64,000 nt of DNA from Candidatus Gastranaerophilales bacterium. GTDB taxonomy: Bacteria; Cyanobacteriota; Vampirovibrionia; Gastranaerophilales; Gastranaerophilaceae. The stretch spans positions 19,640 to 83,639 of the forward strand of contig CALURJ010000006.1 of assembly GCA_944323145.1 (NCBI GenBank), read 5' to 3'. Within the stretch, counting starts at the first letter, position 1; each line of letters starts with the position of its first letter. Below the pieces are notes generated by a model. The model had not been told where the DNA came from and ran no database searches. It saw only the letters and a program-made list of their open reading frames with translations. The position numbers and the translations under genes were made by a program. Below are positions 52,833-62,356 of this stretch, piece by piece.

Positions 52833-54029
52833 ATGAAAAAGATTTTAGGGATTATTTTAGGTTTACTGTTATTGCAAAATATCTGCTCCGCACAGACAGG
52901 TGTAAGTTTTGTATACATCAACGGCTCGAATAACAATGATGAAAAAATGCGCAACTGGTATATTGAAGGAGTTCAGAAACTTCATCCTGTCTTGAAAAAA
53001 AAGTTTGAAAAAAGCAAAGAAATACAAGAAGCATTCCTTGACAAACCCCAATACAAAATTAATGAAGAACCGGTTATATTTTTCTGGGGGGACAAAAGCA
53101 AAAATGATCTGGAATTTGTACAGCGCCAGCTTGATTTGTCAAAGGCTTTCAGTCCGACACTCGCTTACAAAGTCCGCTCAATGCTGACTGCTTATCTTCA
53201 TGATGCTATATGGGTGCAAAAACAGCATAATATGCTTCCTATACTTGATGATTTAAATGATATGGTTATTCAGGAAGCCCAAAAAGGAAATAAAGTAATA
53301 TTATACGGATATTCTGCAGGAACGTTCGTTACGTATGAATATATGTTTAACAAACTGCCGTATCTGGATCCTGAAGTTTTGTTTAACGAAATAGAAGTAA
53401 GCGATAATGTGAAAAAATTTGCGCTTGAGCATCCGCTTGAAAATACATGTATTTCAGCACTTTCAAAAGCACAGATAGGAACCGTTTCGCAAAACGGACA
53501 TCTTCTTCTAAAGAAAATTGATGATAATTCGCTTGAAGAAAGTTATTTAAAATTACAGGAAGCAACCAAAACAGCCTGTGCCCCTGCTGATTCACTGCAG
53601 GGTGTTGTAAATTTTGCAAGTCCTCTGGTGCTTTTTTATTCGGATCTTGCAGACCCTGATTATGAGCTAAATTACTATAACAAGCTTATGTTGAAATACA
53701 TTATAGAAAACGGATTGTTCTTTATCACCGTAAATTACCGCGAAGATCCGCTTGGTTTTCCGAGCTCTAGAAATTTAACCATAGATGAAATAGAAAAACT
53801 TGCAAATATCGAAATTAATAATCCAAAAGGCTTTGTCTATGATAATTCAAGCGTATGGTCAAAACGTTCCGTTTTATTTGCGCATACGTCTTACTGGAGT
53901 GCAAAGGGCACTTTTGCCAAGGCAGTTGTAAAAGCCTTTACAAACGGGTATAAACTGCAATACGACAAAGAGTTTCAGGAAAAAGTTCTGAAAAACAACC
54001 GCTCAAAAATAAAATTTGAAATGCTTTAA
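52833..54029 (+). CDS. Exported alpha/beta-hydrolase-like protein
   Basis: A 398-residue protein starting MKKILGIILGLLLLQNICSA, a signal peptide. The strand-nucleophile elbow is KVILYGYSAGTFVTYEY near residues 155-171, with the G-x-S-x-G serine. VVNFASPLVLFYSDLAD supplies a possible acid, and a late FAHTSYW a possible His. GVSFVYINGSNNNDEKMRNW at the N-terminus is the first strand and oxyanion loop. Substrate is unknown; lipase or esterase activity is plausible. No ribosome site is seen; the mRNA is likely leaderless. Confidence 0.7.
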   Translation: MKKILGIILGLLLLQNICSAQTGVSFVYINGSNNNDEKMRNWYIEGVQKLHPVLKKKFEKSKEIQEAFLDKPQYKINEEPVIFFWGDKSKNDLEFVQRQLDLSKAFSPTLAYKVRSMLTAYLHDAIWVQKQHNMLPILDDLNDMVIQEAQKGNKVILYGYSAGTFVTYEYMFNKLPYLDPEVLFNEIEVSDNVKKFALEHPLENTCISALSKAQIGTVSQNGHLLLKKIDDNSLEESYLKLQEATKTACAPADSLQGVVNFASPLVLFYSDLADPDYELNYYNKLMLKYIIENGLFFITVNYREDPLGFPSSRNLTIDEIEKLANIEINNPKGFVYDNSSVWSKRSVLFAHTSYWSAKGTFAKAVVKAFTNGYKLQYDKEFQEKVLKNNRSKIKFEML

Positions 54030-54056
54030 AAAATAATAAAATGAAAGGATATTAAG

Positions 54057-54653
54057 ATGGAGAATAACTTAGAGCTTGAAGACGGCGTACAATTTGATCC
54101 GGGATTTATAAAACACATGAGTGCGATTATCCCGAACATTGAATATGCTTACAATGCATTGGGAAGAATAAAAAGTTTTAACCAGAAAAAACAACAATTC
54201 AAAATGTTTTATCCTAAAATATTAACGCTTCTGGAAACATATATGAGTTTTTATGCCGGTTCTATATTGTGGGCAGTTTATATTAAAACTCTCGGCAATA
54301 AACCGCTTTTAAACAATATTTGCTACGGCGGAGAATATGACGAATCCGAAATCCTTTCGGAAGTTGATTTTGTCAGAAATTATCTTGATCAGCTGAAAAA
54401 AGATGTAAAATATTATATGGGACAAGATTTTACCTATGACCCTCAATATTTAACAATCCTTGAGGCGTACAAAAAATTTTTAAAAGAAAATAAAGGTTTT
54501 GTAAACGCTCAAACAACAGATGATATAGTAATTCCAAAAACATTTAAAACGCCGAATGAAAAAGAACTTGATGAAATATTTGAAAAAATTTATGAAGTCA
54601 ATGACACAGGTAAATTGAAAGAACTCCTCCCTCTTGTTTCTACGGTGATATAA
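54057..54653 (+). CDS. Hypothetical soluble protein upstream of nagZ
   Basis: A 198-residue, mainly helical protein of unknown family. It has aromatic-rich stretches (FKMFYPKILTLLETYMSFYA, KYYMGQDFTYDPQYL) and no clear signal peptide or membrane span. GAAAGGATATTAAG precedes the ATG. Its stop overlaps the nagZ start (TAATG), so the two are translationally coupled, suggesting a linked function in cell-wall turnover. Confidence 0.65.
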   Translation: MENNLELEDGVQFDPGFIKHMSAIIPNIEYAYNALGRIKSFNQKKQQFKMFYPKILTLLETYMSFYAGSILWAVYIKTLGNKPLLNNICYGGEYDESEILSEVDFVRNYLDQLKKDVKYYMGQDFTYDPQYLTILEAYKKFLKENKGFVNAQTTDDIVIPKTFKTPNEKELDEIFEKIYEVNDTGKLKELLPLVSTVI

Positions 54654-55621
54654 TGGCAGATTTAAAAACTAAACTTTACCAGATGTTTATTCTCGGTACA
54701 GATGGCGGAGAATATGAAAGAGCCTTGTCGAACGGCTTAGGCGGAATGATTTTTTTTACAAAAGATATTCAATCCCCTGAGCAGTTTCGCAAACTTATTA
54801 GCGGCATAAAATCAAAATCCATGATACCTCCTTTCCTATCAATTGATCAGGAAGGCGGAAGAGTAGAAAGAACCGAAAATATTCATAACGGCAAAAAATA
54901 TCTGTCAGCTAAATTTGCGTACGAAAAAGGCGAAGATTTCCTGCGGAAACAAACATACGAGATTGCACAGGAATTAAAAAGTTACGGCATAAATCTGAAC
55001 TTTGCACCCTGCATTGACGTAAACACTAACCCGAATAATCCTATAATCGGCGAACGTGCTTTTTCAAACAATTCTGATGATGTTATAAAAGGTGAAAAAA
55101 TAGTTTCTCAAACATATCGGGGAAACGGAATTGTACCTTGCGTAAAACATTTTCCGGGACACGGCGATGCAAATGCTGACAGCCACCTGACACTTCCCGA
55201 AATAGATTTAACACTTGAGAAAATGGAACATACCCACATAAAACCTTTTGCGTCCTGTGCTGAAACAATAGAAATGGTTATGGTTGCACATCTTCACTGC
55301 ACCTGCTTTGAACGCGATGTTATTCCGACATCTTTAAGCAAAAATGCAATCTCTTATTTGAGAAATAAATTAGGTTTTGAAGGAGTAATAATTTCCGACG
55401 ATATGATAATGGCGGGTGCTACGGGGTTTGAACCAGTACAGGCTTGTGAAATGGGGATTCGAGCAGGATTAAATATGTTCATCTACCGAAATTCCGCCCC
55501 TGAAACTATTGAAATAATTGAAACTATCGCCCAAAAAGCTCTTACAGATAAAGAATTACAAAAAGCAATTGAAAATTCTTATGACAAAATAATTAAGCTG
55601 AAAAAGAAATATCTATTTTAA
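54653..55621 (+). CDS. nagZ: Beta-N-acetylhexosaminidase, GH3
   Basis: Removes GlcNAc from muropeptides in peptidoglycan recycling; 322 residues, single-domain GH3 as in cytoplasmic NagZ. Visible are SIDQEGGRVERTENI, FAPCIDVNTNPNNPIIGERA, the family motif VKHFPGHGDANADSHLTLP with the catalytic His-Asp pair, and the nucleophile region GVIISDDMIMAGA. No signal peptide. It overlaps the convergent TPR gene by nine bases. Confidence 0.93.
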   Translation: MADLKTKLYQMFILGTDGGEYERALSNGLGGMIFFTKDIQSPEQFRKLISGIKSKSMIPPFLSIDQEGGRVERTENIHNGKKYLSAKFAYEKGEDFLRKQTYEIAQELKSYGINLNFAPCIDVNTNPNNPIIGERAFSNNSDDVIKGEKIVSQTYRGNGIVPCVKHFPGHGDANADSHLTLPEIDLTLEKMEHTHIKPFASCAETIEMVMVAHLHCTCFERDVIPTSLSKNAISYLRNKLGFEGVIISDDMIMAGATGFEPVQACEMGIRAGLNMFIYRNSAPETIEIIETIAQKALTDKELQKAIENSYDKIIKLKKKYLF

Positions 55622-56104
55622 ATACTTCTGTAAAATAAGTTTTTTCAAAGCTCTTGAATAAACAGCATTCGGATCAATAGCCAGAACTTTATCAAGAGTC
55701 TCCAGAGAACCCTTGTAGTCCTCAAATTTCTTTTGAAGAACAGCTTTATAATAAAGCGCATCTACAAATTTCGGGTCAAGGTCTATTGCTTTATTCAAAT
55801 CAGTCATAGCAGAGTGCAATTTTTCATCATCCGCCTCTTTATCCGCAAGAAGCACCTGCGCACGATTGTAATAAGCATCAGTCATTCTTGAGTCAAAATC
55901 AATTGCTGTTGAATAGTTATCATAAGCAGATTCCAAATCATTCAAATGCTGAAAAACAATACCTTTTGAAAAATATGCTAACGGCCTTTTAGGGTCAAGC
56001 GCTATTGCATGATCAAGAGAATCCAATGCTTCTTCAAATTTGCCTTCATTAGTTTCCGTGATGCCTTTATCTATATAAAAATTATAGCCGTTTTCCTGTA
56101 CCAT
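55613..56104 (-). CDS. Tetratricopeptide repeat protein
   Basis: A 163-residue protein made of four or five TPR units, e.g. GKFEEALDSLDHAIALDPKR, NDLESAYDNYSTAIDFDSRM, AMTDLNKAIDLDPKFVDALY and YKGSLETLDKVLAIDPNAVY, with the usual A-x-P endings. It has no signal peptide, so it is a cytoplasmic scaffold. Partner unknown. The 3' ends of this gene and nagZ overlap. Confidence 0.88.
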   Translation of the reverse strand: MVQENGYNFYIDKGITETNEGKFEEALDSLDHAIALDPKRPLAYFSKGIVFQHLNDLESAYDNYSTAIDFDSRMTDAYYNRAQVLLADKEADDEKLHSAMTDLNKAIDLDPKFVDALYYKAVLQKKFEDYKGSLETLDKVLAIDPNAVYSRALKKLILQKYLK

Positions 56105-56195
56105 TATAGTATCTCGTAAGTTTACATATATAATTACTATTATAACTCAAATTTATACAATTTACAAGGGTAGTACTAACTTTTTGAATTATACA

Positions 56196-56204
56196 TGCTA
56201 TAAT
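56196..56204 (+). promoter_or_regulatory. Extended -10 promoter, leaderless start (glycosyltransferase)
   Basis: TGC-TATAAT (56196-56204), then TTTTTC and ATG at 56211. Confidence 0.6.
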
Positions 56205-56210
56205 TTTTCT

Positions 56211-57335
56211 ATGAAAATTCTTTTTATCACCGACCTATACCCTGTCACAAGGGATGAAAAAACAACACCGAAGACTTTATTAAGTTTTGTACAGGAATGG
56301 GAAAAACAGGGACATAGCGTTGACATTATAAAACCGAATTTTATTTTAAACTCATTTTTGAGAGGAAAACCGTTTTACAAAACAGATCAATATGGCAAAA
56401 TTTTGAATATAAACTATTGGACACCATTCTGGTTTGATGTAACCAAGAAGAGTAGATGCATAGACGCAAACAGGCAATGTTCATTTCACGAAAAGACTTT
56501 TCACTCTTCACCCTTCACTTTTCACTATGATATAACTATAGCCCATATGCCCTCCGGAATTTTGTTTGCGGATAAACTCGGACTTCCGTTTGTTGCGGGT
56601 GTACATAATTCCGATTTGGAAGTTTTGACAAGTCCTTTATATAAATTTCATTTCAAAAAAAGGCTCAAGCAAGCTCTTGATAATGCAAAAGCCATTGCCT
56701 GCCGTTCTTTTGTCATCAGGGATAAACTGCTCAATCTTTATCCGGAATATGAACATAAGACATTCACTGCACCATCTGGTATTGATGAAAATTTAATTCA
56801 CCCTTCACACATCACTCATCACTCTTTACCCGTCAAGGTTTTGACCTGCGCTAATTTCAAAAAAAGAAAAAATATCGACAAAGTTATAGAAGCCTGTAAA
56901 GGGCTTGAAGGTTTTGAATTGACTGTAATAGGGGATGGAAAAGAACGCAAAAGACTTGAAAAAATTGATAAAAACGTAAAATTTACGGGCTGGCTTTCTC
57001 ATGACGAAGTACTTGCAAAAATGAGTGAGAGTGATATTTTCATCCTGCCAAGCATTGGTGAAACCTTTGGGATGGTCTATCTGGAAGCCATGTCACAGGG
57101 CTGTATTACAATCGGAACAATAAATGACGGTATAGCAGGAATTATTAAAAACGAAGAAAATGGTTTTTTAATACTTCCGATTTCAGATGAAATAAGAAAA
57201 ATACTTCTTAATATAAAAAACATGGATGATGACAAGCTAAAAACCTTGCGCTACAATAGTTTTCAAACAATTAAAAAATATACTTCAAAACAATGCGCAG
57301 ATGAATATTTGCAACAAATTTTTAAGATTTTGTAA
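56211..57335 (+). CDS. Glycosyltransferase family 4 with repeat-encoded insertions
   Basis: A 374-residue GT-B glycosyltransferase. N-terminal KILFITDLYPVTRDEKTTPK and AHMPSGILFADKLGLPFVAG; C-terminal GT4 signature VIGDGKERKRLEKIDKNVKF, FILPSIGETFGMVYLEAMSQG. Two segments look foreign: residues about 82-106 (SRCIDANRQ to TFHYD), and 201-209 (HPSHITHHS). They are encoded by heptamer tandem repeats and by a TAGATGCATAGA fragment also found in intergenic DNA. The frame stays open through both. The mRNA appears leaderless. The acceptor is unknown. Confidence 0.88.
   Translation: MKILFITDLYPVTRDEKTTPKTLLSFVQEWEKQGHSVDIIKPNFILNSFLRGKPFYKTDQYGKILNINYWTPFWFDVTKKSRCIDANRQCSFHEKTFHSSPFTFHYDITIAHMPSGILFADKLGLPFVAGVHNSDLEVLTSPLYKFHFKKRLKQALDNAKAIACRSFVIRDKLLNLYPEYEHKTFTAPSGIDENLIHPSHITHHSLPVKVLTCANFKKRKNIDKVIEACKGLEGFELTVIGDGKERKRLEKIDKNVKFTGWLSHDEVLAKMSESDIFILPSIGETFGMVYLEAMSQGCITIGTINDGIAGIIKNEENGFLILPISDEIRKILLNIKNMDDDKLKTLRYNSFQTIKKYTSKQCADEYLQQIFKIL
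56498..56525 (+). repeat. Heptamer tandem repeat inside the glycosyltransferase, site 1
   Basis: Four consecutive 7-bp NNTTCAC units, translated as FHSSPFTFH. Preceded at 56453-56469 by TAGATGCATAGACGCAA, which matches the complement of 36719-36735 except for two bases. Confidence 0.75.
56795..56822 (+). repeat. Heptamer tandem repeat inside the glycosyltransferase, site 2
   Basis: AATTCAC, CCTTCAC, ACATCAC and TCATCAC in tandem, with two more decayed units to 56836; encodes the IHPSHITHHS segment. Confidence 0.65.
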
Positions 57336-57452
57336 AGATTTGACATCATAAAGCCATGTTTCTGGTAGTATAAAATTTGAGGGTTGGTGATAATTTGATT
57401 TTATTAGCCGAAACCAAAATTTTCCGTAAGTACCCCGAAAGGAACAAACTTA

Positions 57453-59033
57453 ATGAACAAATTTTTAATCGTACTTTTGACACTTTTATTTAACATTCAA
57501 CAGGCAAACGCTTTCAACATTGATGCGTTTATGGACAAAAATGTCGCGCCGGTTTCAGATGCTATTGCGGCCGTAATATTCCATCCTGTGCATGTTTTTG
57601 GTGCAGATGTACCGATTATTATTTTCTGGATTTTATTCGCAGGGATATTTTTCACATTTTATCTTAGAGGTATTGCAGTTTGGGGCTTTAAGCATGCAAT
57701 CGACCTTGTTTTCAAACCTAAAAAATCTGATGACGGAACCGGAGAAACTTCACCGTTTCAGGCTTTGATGACTGCATTGTCAGGTACTATAGGTTTGGGA
57801 AGTATTGCAGGTGTAGCAATTGCAATTTCTATGGGCGGTCCGGGGGCAGCTTTCTGGATTATCGTCGGAGCACTTCTCGGGATGTCATTAAAATTTGTAG
57901 AAGCAGCACTAGCTGTAAAGTACAGAAGATTTAACCTTGACGGATCAATATCAGGCGGTCCAATGCATTATATGGCACACGGGCTTACAAGAAAAAAACT
58001 CAGATGGCTGGGACAGCCTTTATCTGTTTTATTTGCAATTCTTTGTATCTGCGGCGGTATCACAGGCGGTAATATGATTCAAATAAATCAGGCTGCAAAC
58101 CAGTTTGTTAACGTCTGCGGAGGTGCAAACGGACCTTTACACGGACTTCACTGGGTTATCGGACTTGGAATGGCAATCGTTGTGGGTCTTATCGTTATCG
58201 GCGGAATTAAAAATATTGTTAAAGTTACGGAAAAAATTGTTCCGTTAAAGATTTTTATATACTTATTTGCGGCAATGGCTGTTATTGTATGCAATTTTAA
58301 ATTAATCCCGCATGCAGCGTGGGTAATTGTGAAAGAAGCTTTCAAACCTGAATCCGTTTACGGCGGAATGTTTGTTGCAATGATTATGGGGTTAAGACGT
58401 TCTGTACAGTCTAACGAAGCCGGTACAGGGTCTGCACCGATTGTTTATGCAACAGTTAAAACTGATGAGCCGTTATCTCAGGGGTTTGTTGCTCTGCTTG
58501 ATCCGTTCTTAACAGGTTTTATGTGCACTTTAACAGCATTTGCAATTGTTATAACAGGTGTTTACAAAACTCATGCCGGTGAAACATCAGGGATTGAAAT
58601 GACATCAGATGCAATTTCATCTGTTATGCCTTTCTTCCCGACACTTCTTGCAGGTATTGTTCTTTTGTATGCTTTATCAACAATTATCAGCTGGGCATAT
58701 TACGGACAAAAATCATGGAATTTCTTATTCGGTGAAGGCAGAAAAAGAACACTTACATTCCAGTTTATATATTGTGGCTTTATTTTAATCGGATCGGTTC
58801 TCAATGTAACTTCCGTTATTAACATTACTGATGCCATGATGATTGCAATGTCCGTACCGAATATTATAGCTATGTATATTCTGGCTCCAGAAGTTAAGAA
58901 AGACCTTGCAGAATATTGCAGAGTGCACCAGCTTGGCAAATTAATTAACCGTGATTGGCTAAAAACTGCAGCTGTCCCTGCTGAAAATGATGAAGAGGAT
59001 GAAGTAATATGTCAGATCAACAAATTATCATAA
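57453..59033 (+). CDS. Sodium:alanine/glycine symporter (AGCS family)
   Basis: A 526-residue Na+-coupled amino-acid importer. A cleavable-looking N-terminus (KFLIVLLTLLFNIQQANA) precedes about ten spans. Family signatures: FQALMTALSGTIGLGSIAGV near 104-123, FVEAALAVKYR, GGPMHYMAHGL and SVQSNEAGTGSAPIVYATVK. The C-terminal tail overlaps the start of the ACT-domain gene by 25 bases, so the regulator-like protein is made together with the carrier. GAAAGGAAC precedes the ATG. Confidence 0.93.
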   Translation: MNKFLIVLLTLLFNIQQANAFNIDAFMDKNVAPVSDAIAAVIFHPVHVFGADVPIIIFWILFAGIFFTFYLRGIAVWGFKHAIDLVFKPKKSDDGTGETSPFQALMTALSGTIGLGSIAGVAIAISMGGPGAAFWIIVGALLGMSLKFVEAALAVKYRRFNLDGSISGGPMHYMAHGLTRKKLRWLGQPLSVLFAILCICGGITGGNMIQINQAANQFVNVCGGANGPLHGLHWVIGLGMAIVVGLIVIGGIKNIVKVTEKIVPLKIFIYLFAAMAVIVCNFKLIPHAAWVIVKEAFKPESVYGGMFVAMIMGLRRSVQSNEAGTGSAPIVYATVKTDEPLSQGFVALLDPFLTGFMCTLTAFAIVITGVYKTHAGETSGIEMTSDAISSVMPFFPTLLAGIVLLYALSTIISWAYYGQKSWNFLFGEGRKRTLTFQFIYCGFILIGSVLNVTSVINITDAMMIAMSVPNIIAMYILAPEVKKDLAEYCRVHQLGKLINRDWLKTAAVPAENDEEDEVICQINKLS

Positions 59034-59287
59034 CAGTTTCAGGCGTAGATAAAGTCGGGATTGTTGCTAAAGTTTCAGCAGTACTTGCTCAATATGAAGT
59101 TAATATTGAGGATATTAAACAAACTTTAATGCAGGGGCATTTTGTAATGTTTATGCTTGGTAATATTGAAAAATCAAATTATTCTTTTAAAGAAATAAAA
59201 GAAGCACTGACAAAAACCGGAGAAGAACTCGGGATGGAAATCTGGGTTCAAAGAAAAGAAATTTTTGATAATATGCATAATATGTAA
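59009..59287 (+). CDS. ACT-domain protein (UPF0237-like)
   Basis: A 92-residue single-domain protein: IIITVSGVDKVGIVAKVSAVLAQYEVNIEDI is the ACT signature for amino-acid binding, with a second strand-helix and a short C-terminal helix. Stand-alone ACT proteins of this kind sense small ligands. It begins inside the 3' end of the AGCS symporter gene in another frame, which points to control of, or response to, the imported amino acid. Confidence 0.88.
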   Translation: MSDQQIIITVSGVDKVGIVAKVSAVLAQYEVNIEDIKQTLMQGHFVMFMLGNIEKSNYSFKEIKEALTKTGEELGMEIWVQRKEIFDNMHNM

Positions 59288-59354
59288 AATAAAATGTTCC
59301 TTTTTTTATTTTTGAATGCTATAATATTTTCAAGAATAGCTTACGGTAAAATTT

Positions 59355-61583
59355 ATGATGAGCCAAACAAAAAAGTTGTCTATAGCATTCTACTGGCACA
59401 TGCATCAGCCTGTTTATCAGCTTTCGCCAGAAAGCGATTATTTAATGCCATGGGTGCGATTACATGCCGTTAAAGATTATCTTGATATGGTGCAGGTTGT
59501 TCAAAAATTCAAAAATCTAAAATTGAATTTTAATCTTGTGCCTGTATTGCTTGATTCACTTATTGACTATGGGCAAAATGAAATGCATGATATTCATTCA
59601 CGCCTGACAGTAACAGATATTGATGATTTAACCGATGATGATAAAGAATTTATTATAAATAACTTTTTTGATGCGAATTTTCATTCTATGATACTTCCAA
59701 ACCACGAATACAACAGGTTGTTTCAAAAATATCAATCGGGTTTGGGAAATGACATAAATATTTTTTCCGCTCAGGAATATTCCGACTTAATGGCATTTTT
59801 TAACCTCGCCTGGATGGATCCGAGTTTTAAAAATATATATCCTGATTTAAAAAAACTTATAAAAAAAGGAAAAAATTATTCGCTCTCTGACAGAATTAAA
59901 ATTATTGATATTCAACGTGATATCATCAGAAAAATTATACCTGCATATAAAAAATTCGCAGACGAAGGAAAAATAGAAATTACAACAAGCCCTTATTATC
60001 ACCCGATTATACCTATTATGCTTGACATAAAAGAAATAAAAAAGACATCAAGCACAGACCTGCCGGGAAATCTGAAAATGGAACTGGATGCAAAAATGCA
60101 GACAGAAATGGCGCTTGACAGAATTGAAAAACTTTTCGGCCGGCGTCCGAAAGGAATTTGGCCTTCAGAACAATGCGTAAGCGGAAAAGAACTTGATTTA
60201 TTTAAAGAACTCGGACTTCAATGGACAATTTCTGATGAGGGAATTCTTTCAAATTCAATTAATTTTGAGTTCGTAAGAGATTTCAGAGGCTATTTAGAAG
60301 ATCCTTATCATCTTTTAAAATCATATAAATATAAAAACGGTATTGATATAATATTTAGGGATTCTGTTATCCCGAATTTAATCGGCTTTGAATACCCTAA
60401 CCATGACCCGGAAAATGCGGCAAATGACCTCTATGATAGGATAAAATCAGCGCAGAGCAAACTGCTTTCTTCTCCTGATGAAAACCATTTGTTAACAATC
60501 GCAATGGATGGCGAGAACTGTTGGGAAAATTACACCAATGACGGTTCCACTTTTTTAGAAACAATCTACGGACTTATTGAAAACGACCCGACACTTGAAA
60601 CCGTTTTGATAAGTGATTACCTTGAAAAAAATAATCCGAAGCCTTTGAACAAAATAAGTTCAGGTTCATGGGTAAACAGAAATTTCAAATTATGGATTGA
60701 TGAACCTTTAAAAAATCTTGCCTGGACTTATTTAAAACAGGTCAGAGATGACTTTTCAAACTACGTTAAGAAAAATCCCGTAAATCCTAATATCGAAGCA
60801 GCCAGAAAAGAATTGTTTATATGCGAAGGAAGCGACTGGTTCTGGTGGTACGGAGAACCAAACAACTCGGGACGCGATAATATATTTGATTATATTTTCA
60901 GAGAACATTTAAAAAATATTTATTTGTTTTTGGGTCTAGAACCGCCTGAATATCTTGACACACCGCTTTTATCAGCCATTTCAAAACCGTCAAGATACCC
61001 TAAAGGGGAATTTACACCGGTAATAGACGGGAAAGAAAAAGACGATGAAAGTTGGCTTAATGCCGGATGTATAAGTATTCCAGACGGTCCCGTTTTAAAG
61101 GAAGACAAATTTTACGACAGAATTTGCTTTGGATATGACAAAGACAATTTGTATCTCAGATTTTATATAAACGAATACACAAAAAATATACCTTCTATGG
61201 CAAAACGGGTTAATCAAATGTATGTTTATATGAGAAACCAGAGTAAAAAACAAACCCTTTCTCCAATCAGAATTATACAAAAAACAGAAAGCCTGCTGCC
61301 CATTTCAAAAGAAAAATTTCATAACGAAATGCAAATCTCAATTTATAACGGAGAAATTAATCTGGTAAGACTTGTTGAAGCAATTCCAAACAACCTCTGG
61401 GCGATTGCAAACACAAAAAACATAAAAGCGGTTTATGACAAAGTAGTTGACATAAGCCTTCCTTTCGATGACATCGGAATTGATAACGGCGATACGCTTG
61501 AATTTGTATTTGTCAACGCCAACTTCGGAGTAAAAGATTACTATATCCCGAATGAAATGCTTTTAACGATTAAAAGAATGTAA
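59355..61583 (+). CDS. GH57 family glycoside hydrolase with C-terminal carbohydrate-binding-like domain
   Basis: A 742-residue cytoplasmic enzyme acting on alpha-glucans (alpha-amylase or 4-alpha-glucanotransferase type). GH57 regions are visible: IAFYWHMHQPVYQL (10-23), ITTSPYYHPIIP (209-220), GIWPSEQCVS with the likely nucleophile Glu 272, the acid in AMDGENCWENY, and SDWFWWYGEPN. After about residue 555 a beta-rich domain (VIDGKEKDDESWLNAG, RICFGYDKDNLYLRFYINE) resembles CBM9/DOMON modules. Promoter TGCTATAAT lies about 35 bases upstream. It likely serves glycogen metabolism. Confidence 0.9.
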   Translation: MMSQTKKLSIAFYWHMHQPVYQLSPESDYLMPWVRLHAVKDYLDMVQVVQKFKNLKLNFNLVPVLLDSLIDYGQNEMHDIHSRLTVTDIDDLTDDDKEFIINNFFDANFHSMILPNHEYNRLFQKYQSGLGNDINIFSAQEYSDLMAFFNLAWMDPSFKNIYPDLKKLIKKGKNYSLSDRIKIIDIQRDIIRKIIPAYKKFADEGKIEITTSPYYHPIIPIMLDIKEIKKTSSTDLPGNLKMELDAKMQTEMALDRIEKLFGRRPKGIWPSEQCVSGKELDLFKELGLQWTISDEGILSNSINFEFVRDFRGYLEDPYHLLKSYKYKNGIDIIFRDSVIPNLIGFEYPNHDPENAANDLYDRIKSAQSKLLSSPDENHLLTIAMDGENCWENYTNDGSTFLETIYGLIENDPTLETVLISDYLEKNNPKPLNKISSGSWVNRNFKLWIDEPLKNLAWTYLKQVRDDFSNYVKKNPVNPNIEAARKELFICEGSDWFWWYGEPNNSGRDNIFDYIFREHLKNIYLFLGLEPPEYLDTPLLSAISKPSRYPKGEFTPVIDGKEKDDESWLNAGCISIPDGPVLKEDKFYDRICFGYDKDNLYLRFYINEYTKNIPSMAKRVNQMYVYMRNQSKKQTLSPIRIIQKTESLLPISKEKFHNEMQISIYNGEINLVRLVEAIPNNLWAIANTKNIKAVYDKVVDISLPFDDIGIDNGDTLEFVFVNANFGVKDYYIPNEMLLTIKRM

Positions 61584-61662
61584 CAAATTTTTAACAAACT
61601 GGATAAAAAAACTCAAGAAATTTTATTTAGTGCCGTTACAACAAAAAAAGGAAACAAAAATT

Positions 61663-61827
61663 ATGGTTGATTTTTACAATGATTTACCAAAAGGACAACC
61701 AAAACTTGATCCGAAATACTGGGATAACTTAAAGAATAATAATGATGCCCAGAACTCACCAATTTCTGATTTCAACGCAACCCGCGCATTAGAAGAAATT
61801 TCAATTTTTAATGGCGGTAAAAAATAA
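61663..61827 (+). CDS. Very small conserved-looking protein
   Basis: A 54-residue acidic-polar protein (MVDFYNDLPKGQPKLDPKYW and following), no signal or membrane segment, function unknown. AAAAAAGGAAAC sits 9 bases before the ATG and a perfect terminator follows, so this is a complete small transcription unit or the last gene after the GH57 enzyme. Confidence 0.6.
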   Translation: MVDFYNDLPKGQPKLDPKYWDNLKNNNDAQNSPISDFNATRALEEISIFNGGKK

Positions 61828-61865
61828 AAGATTTATTTCCTCAATTTCTTCGTGTAAAGTTTAAA

Positions 61866-61892
61866 AAAGAACCTCAATTTAGAGGTTCTTTT
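61866..61892. terminator. Bidirectional terminator before dut
   Basis: AAAAGAACCTC, AATTTA, GAGGTTCTTTTT: perfect stem between the convergent small gene and dut. Confidence 0.9.
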
Positions 61893-61896
61893 TAAT

Positions 61897-62334
61897 TTAC
61901 TTTCCTGTAGAGCCGAAACCGCCTTCACCGCGGGCTGTTGAAGTTAATTCGACGGCGACTTTAATCTCCGCCTGCTCAACACGTGCTATAATCATCTGCG
62001 CAATTCTTTCATCAGGCTGAATTGTATAAGTTTCATTAGAAAGATTTACTACAGGCACACAGACTTCTCCCCTGTAATCCTCATCAATTGTCCCAACACA
62101 ATTAATAAGAGTAATCCCGTGTTTAATAGACAAGCCTGAGCGCGGTCTTACCTGAGCTTCATATCCGTGTTCCAGCTCAATCTTTAAACCTGTCGGAACT
62201 AAAGTCCTTTCAAGCGGTTTTAAAGTAATTGGCTCTGATATTGCAGCGCACAAATCCATGCCGGCAGCACCTTCCGTTTTATATTCAGGCAAAAACTTGT
62301 TATGCGGCAATCTTTCTATTTTTAATACTGTCAT
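61897..62334 (-). CDS. dut: dUTP diphosphatase
   Basis: Hydrolyses dUTP to dUMP, protecting DNA from uracil and feeding dTMP synthesis. The 145-residue trimeric enzyme has all five motifs: AAGMDLCAA (1), [12 protein letters not shown] (2), [11 protein letters not shown] with catalytic Asp (3), [12 protein letters not shown] (4) and [11 protein letters not shown] (5). It lies 22 bases after alaS on the same strand, so the two are probably cotranscribed. Confidence 0.97.
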   Translation of the reverse strand: MTVLKIERLPHNKFLPEYKTEGAAGMDLCAAISEPITLKPLERTLVPTGLKIELEHGYEAQVRPRSGLSIKHGITLINCVGTIDEDYRGEVCVPVVNLSNETYTIQPDERIAQMIIARVEQAEIKVAVELTSTARGEGGFGSTGK

Positions 62335-62356
62335 AAAATTCTCCGTTTATTTAATA

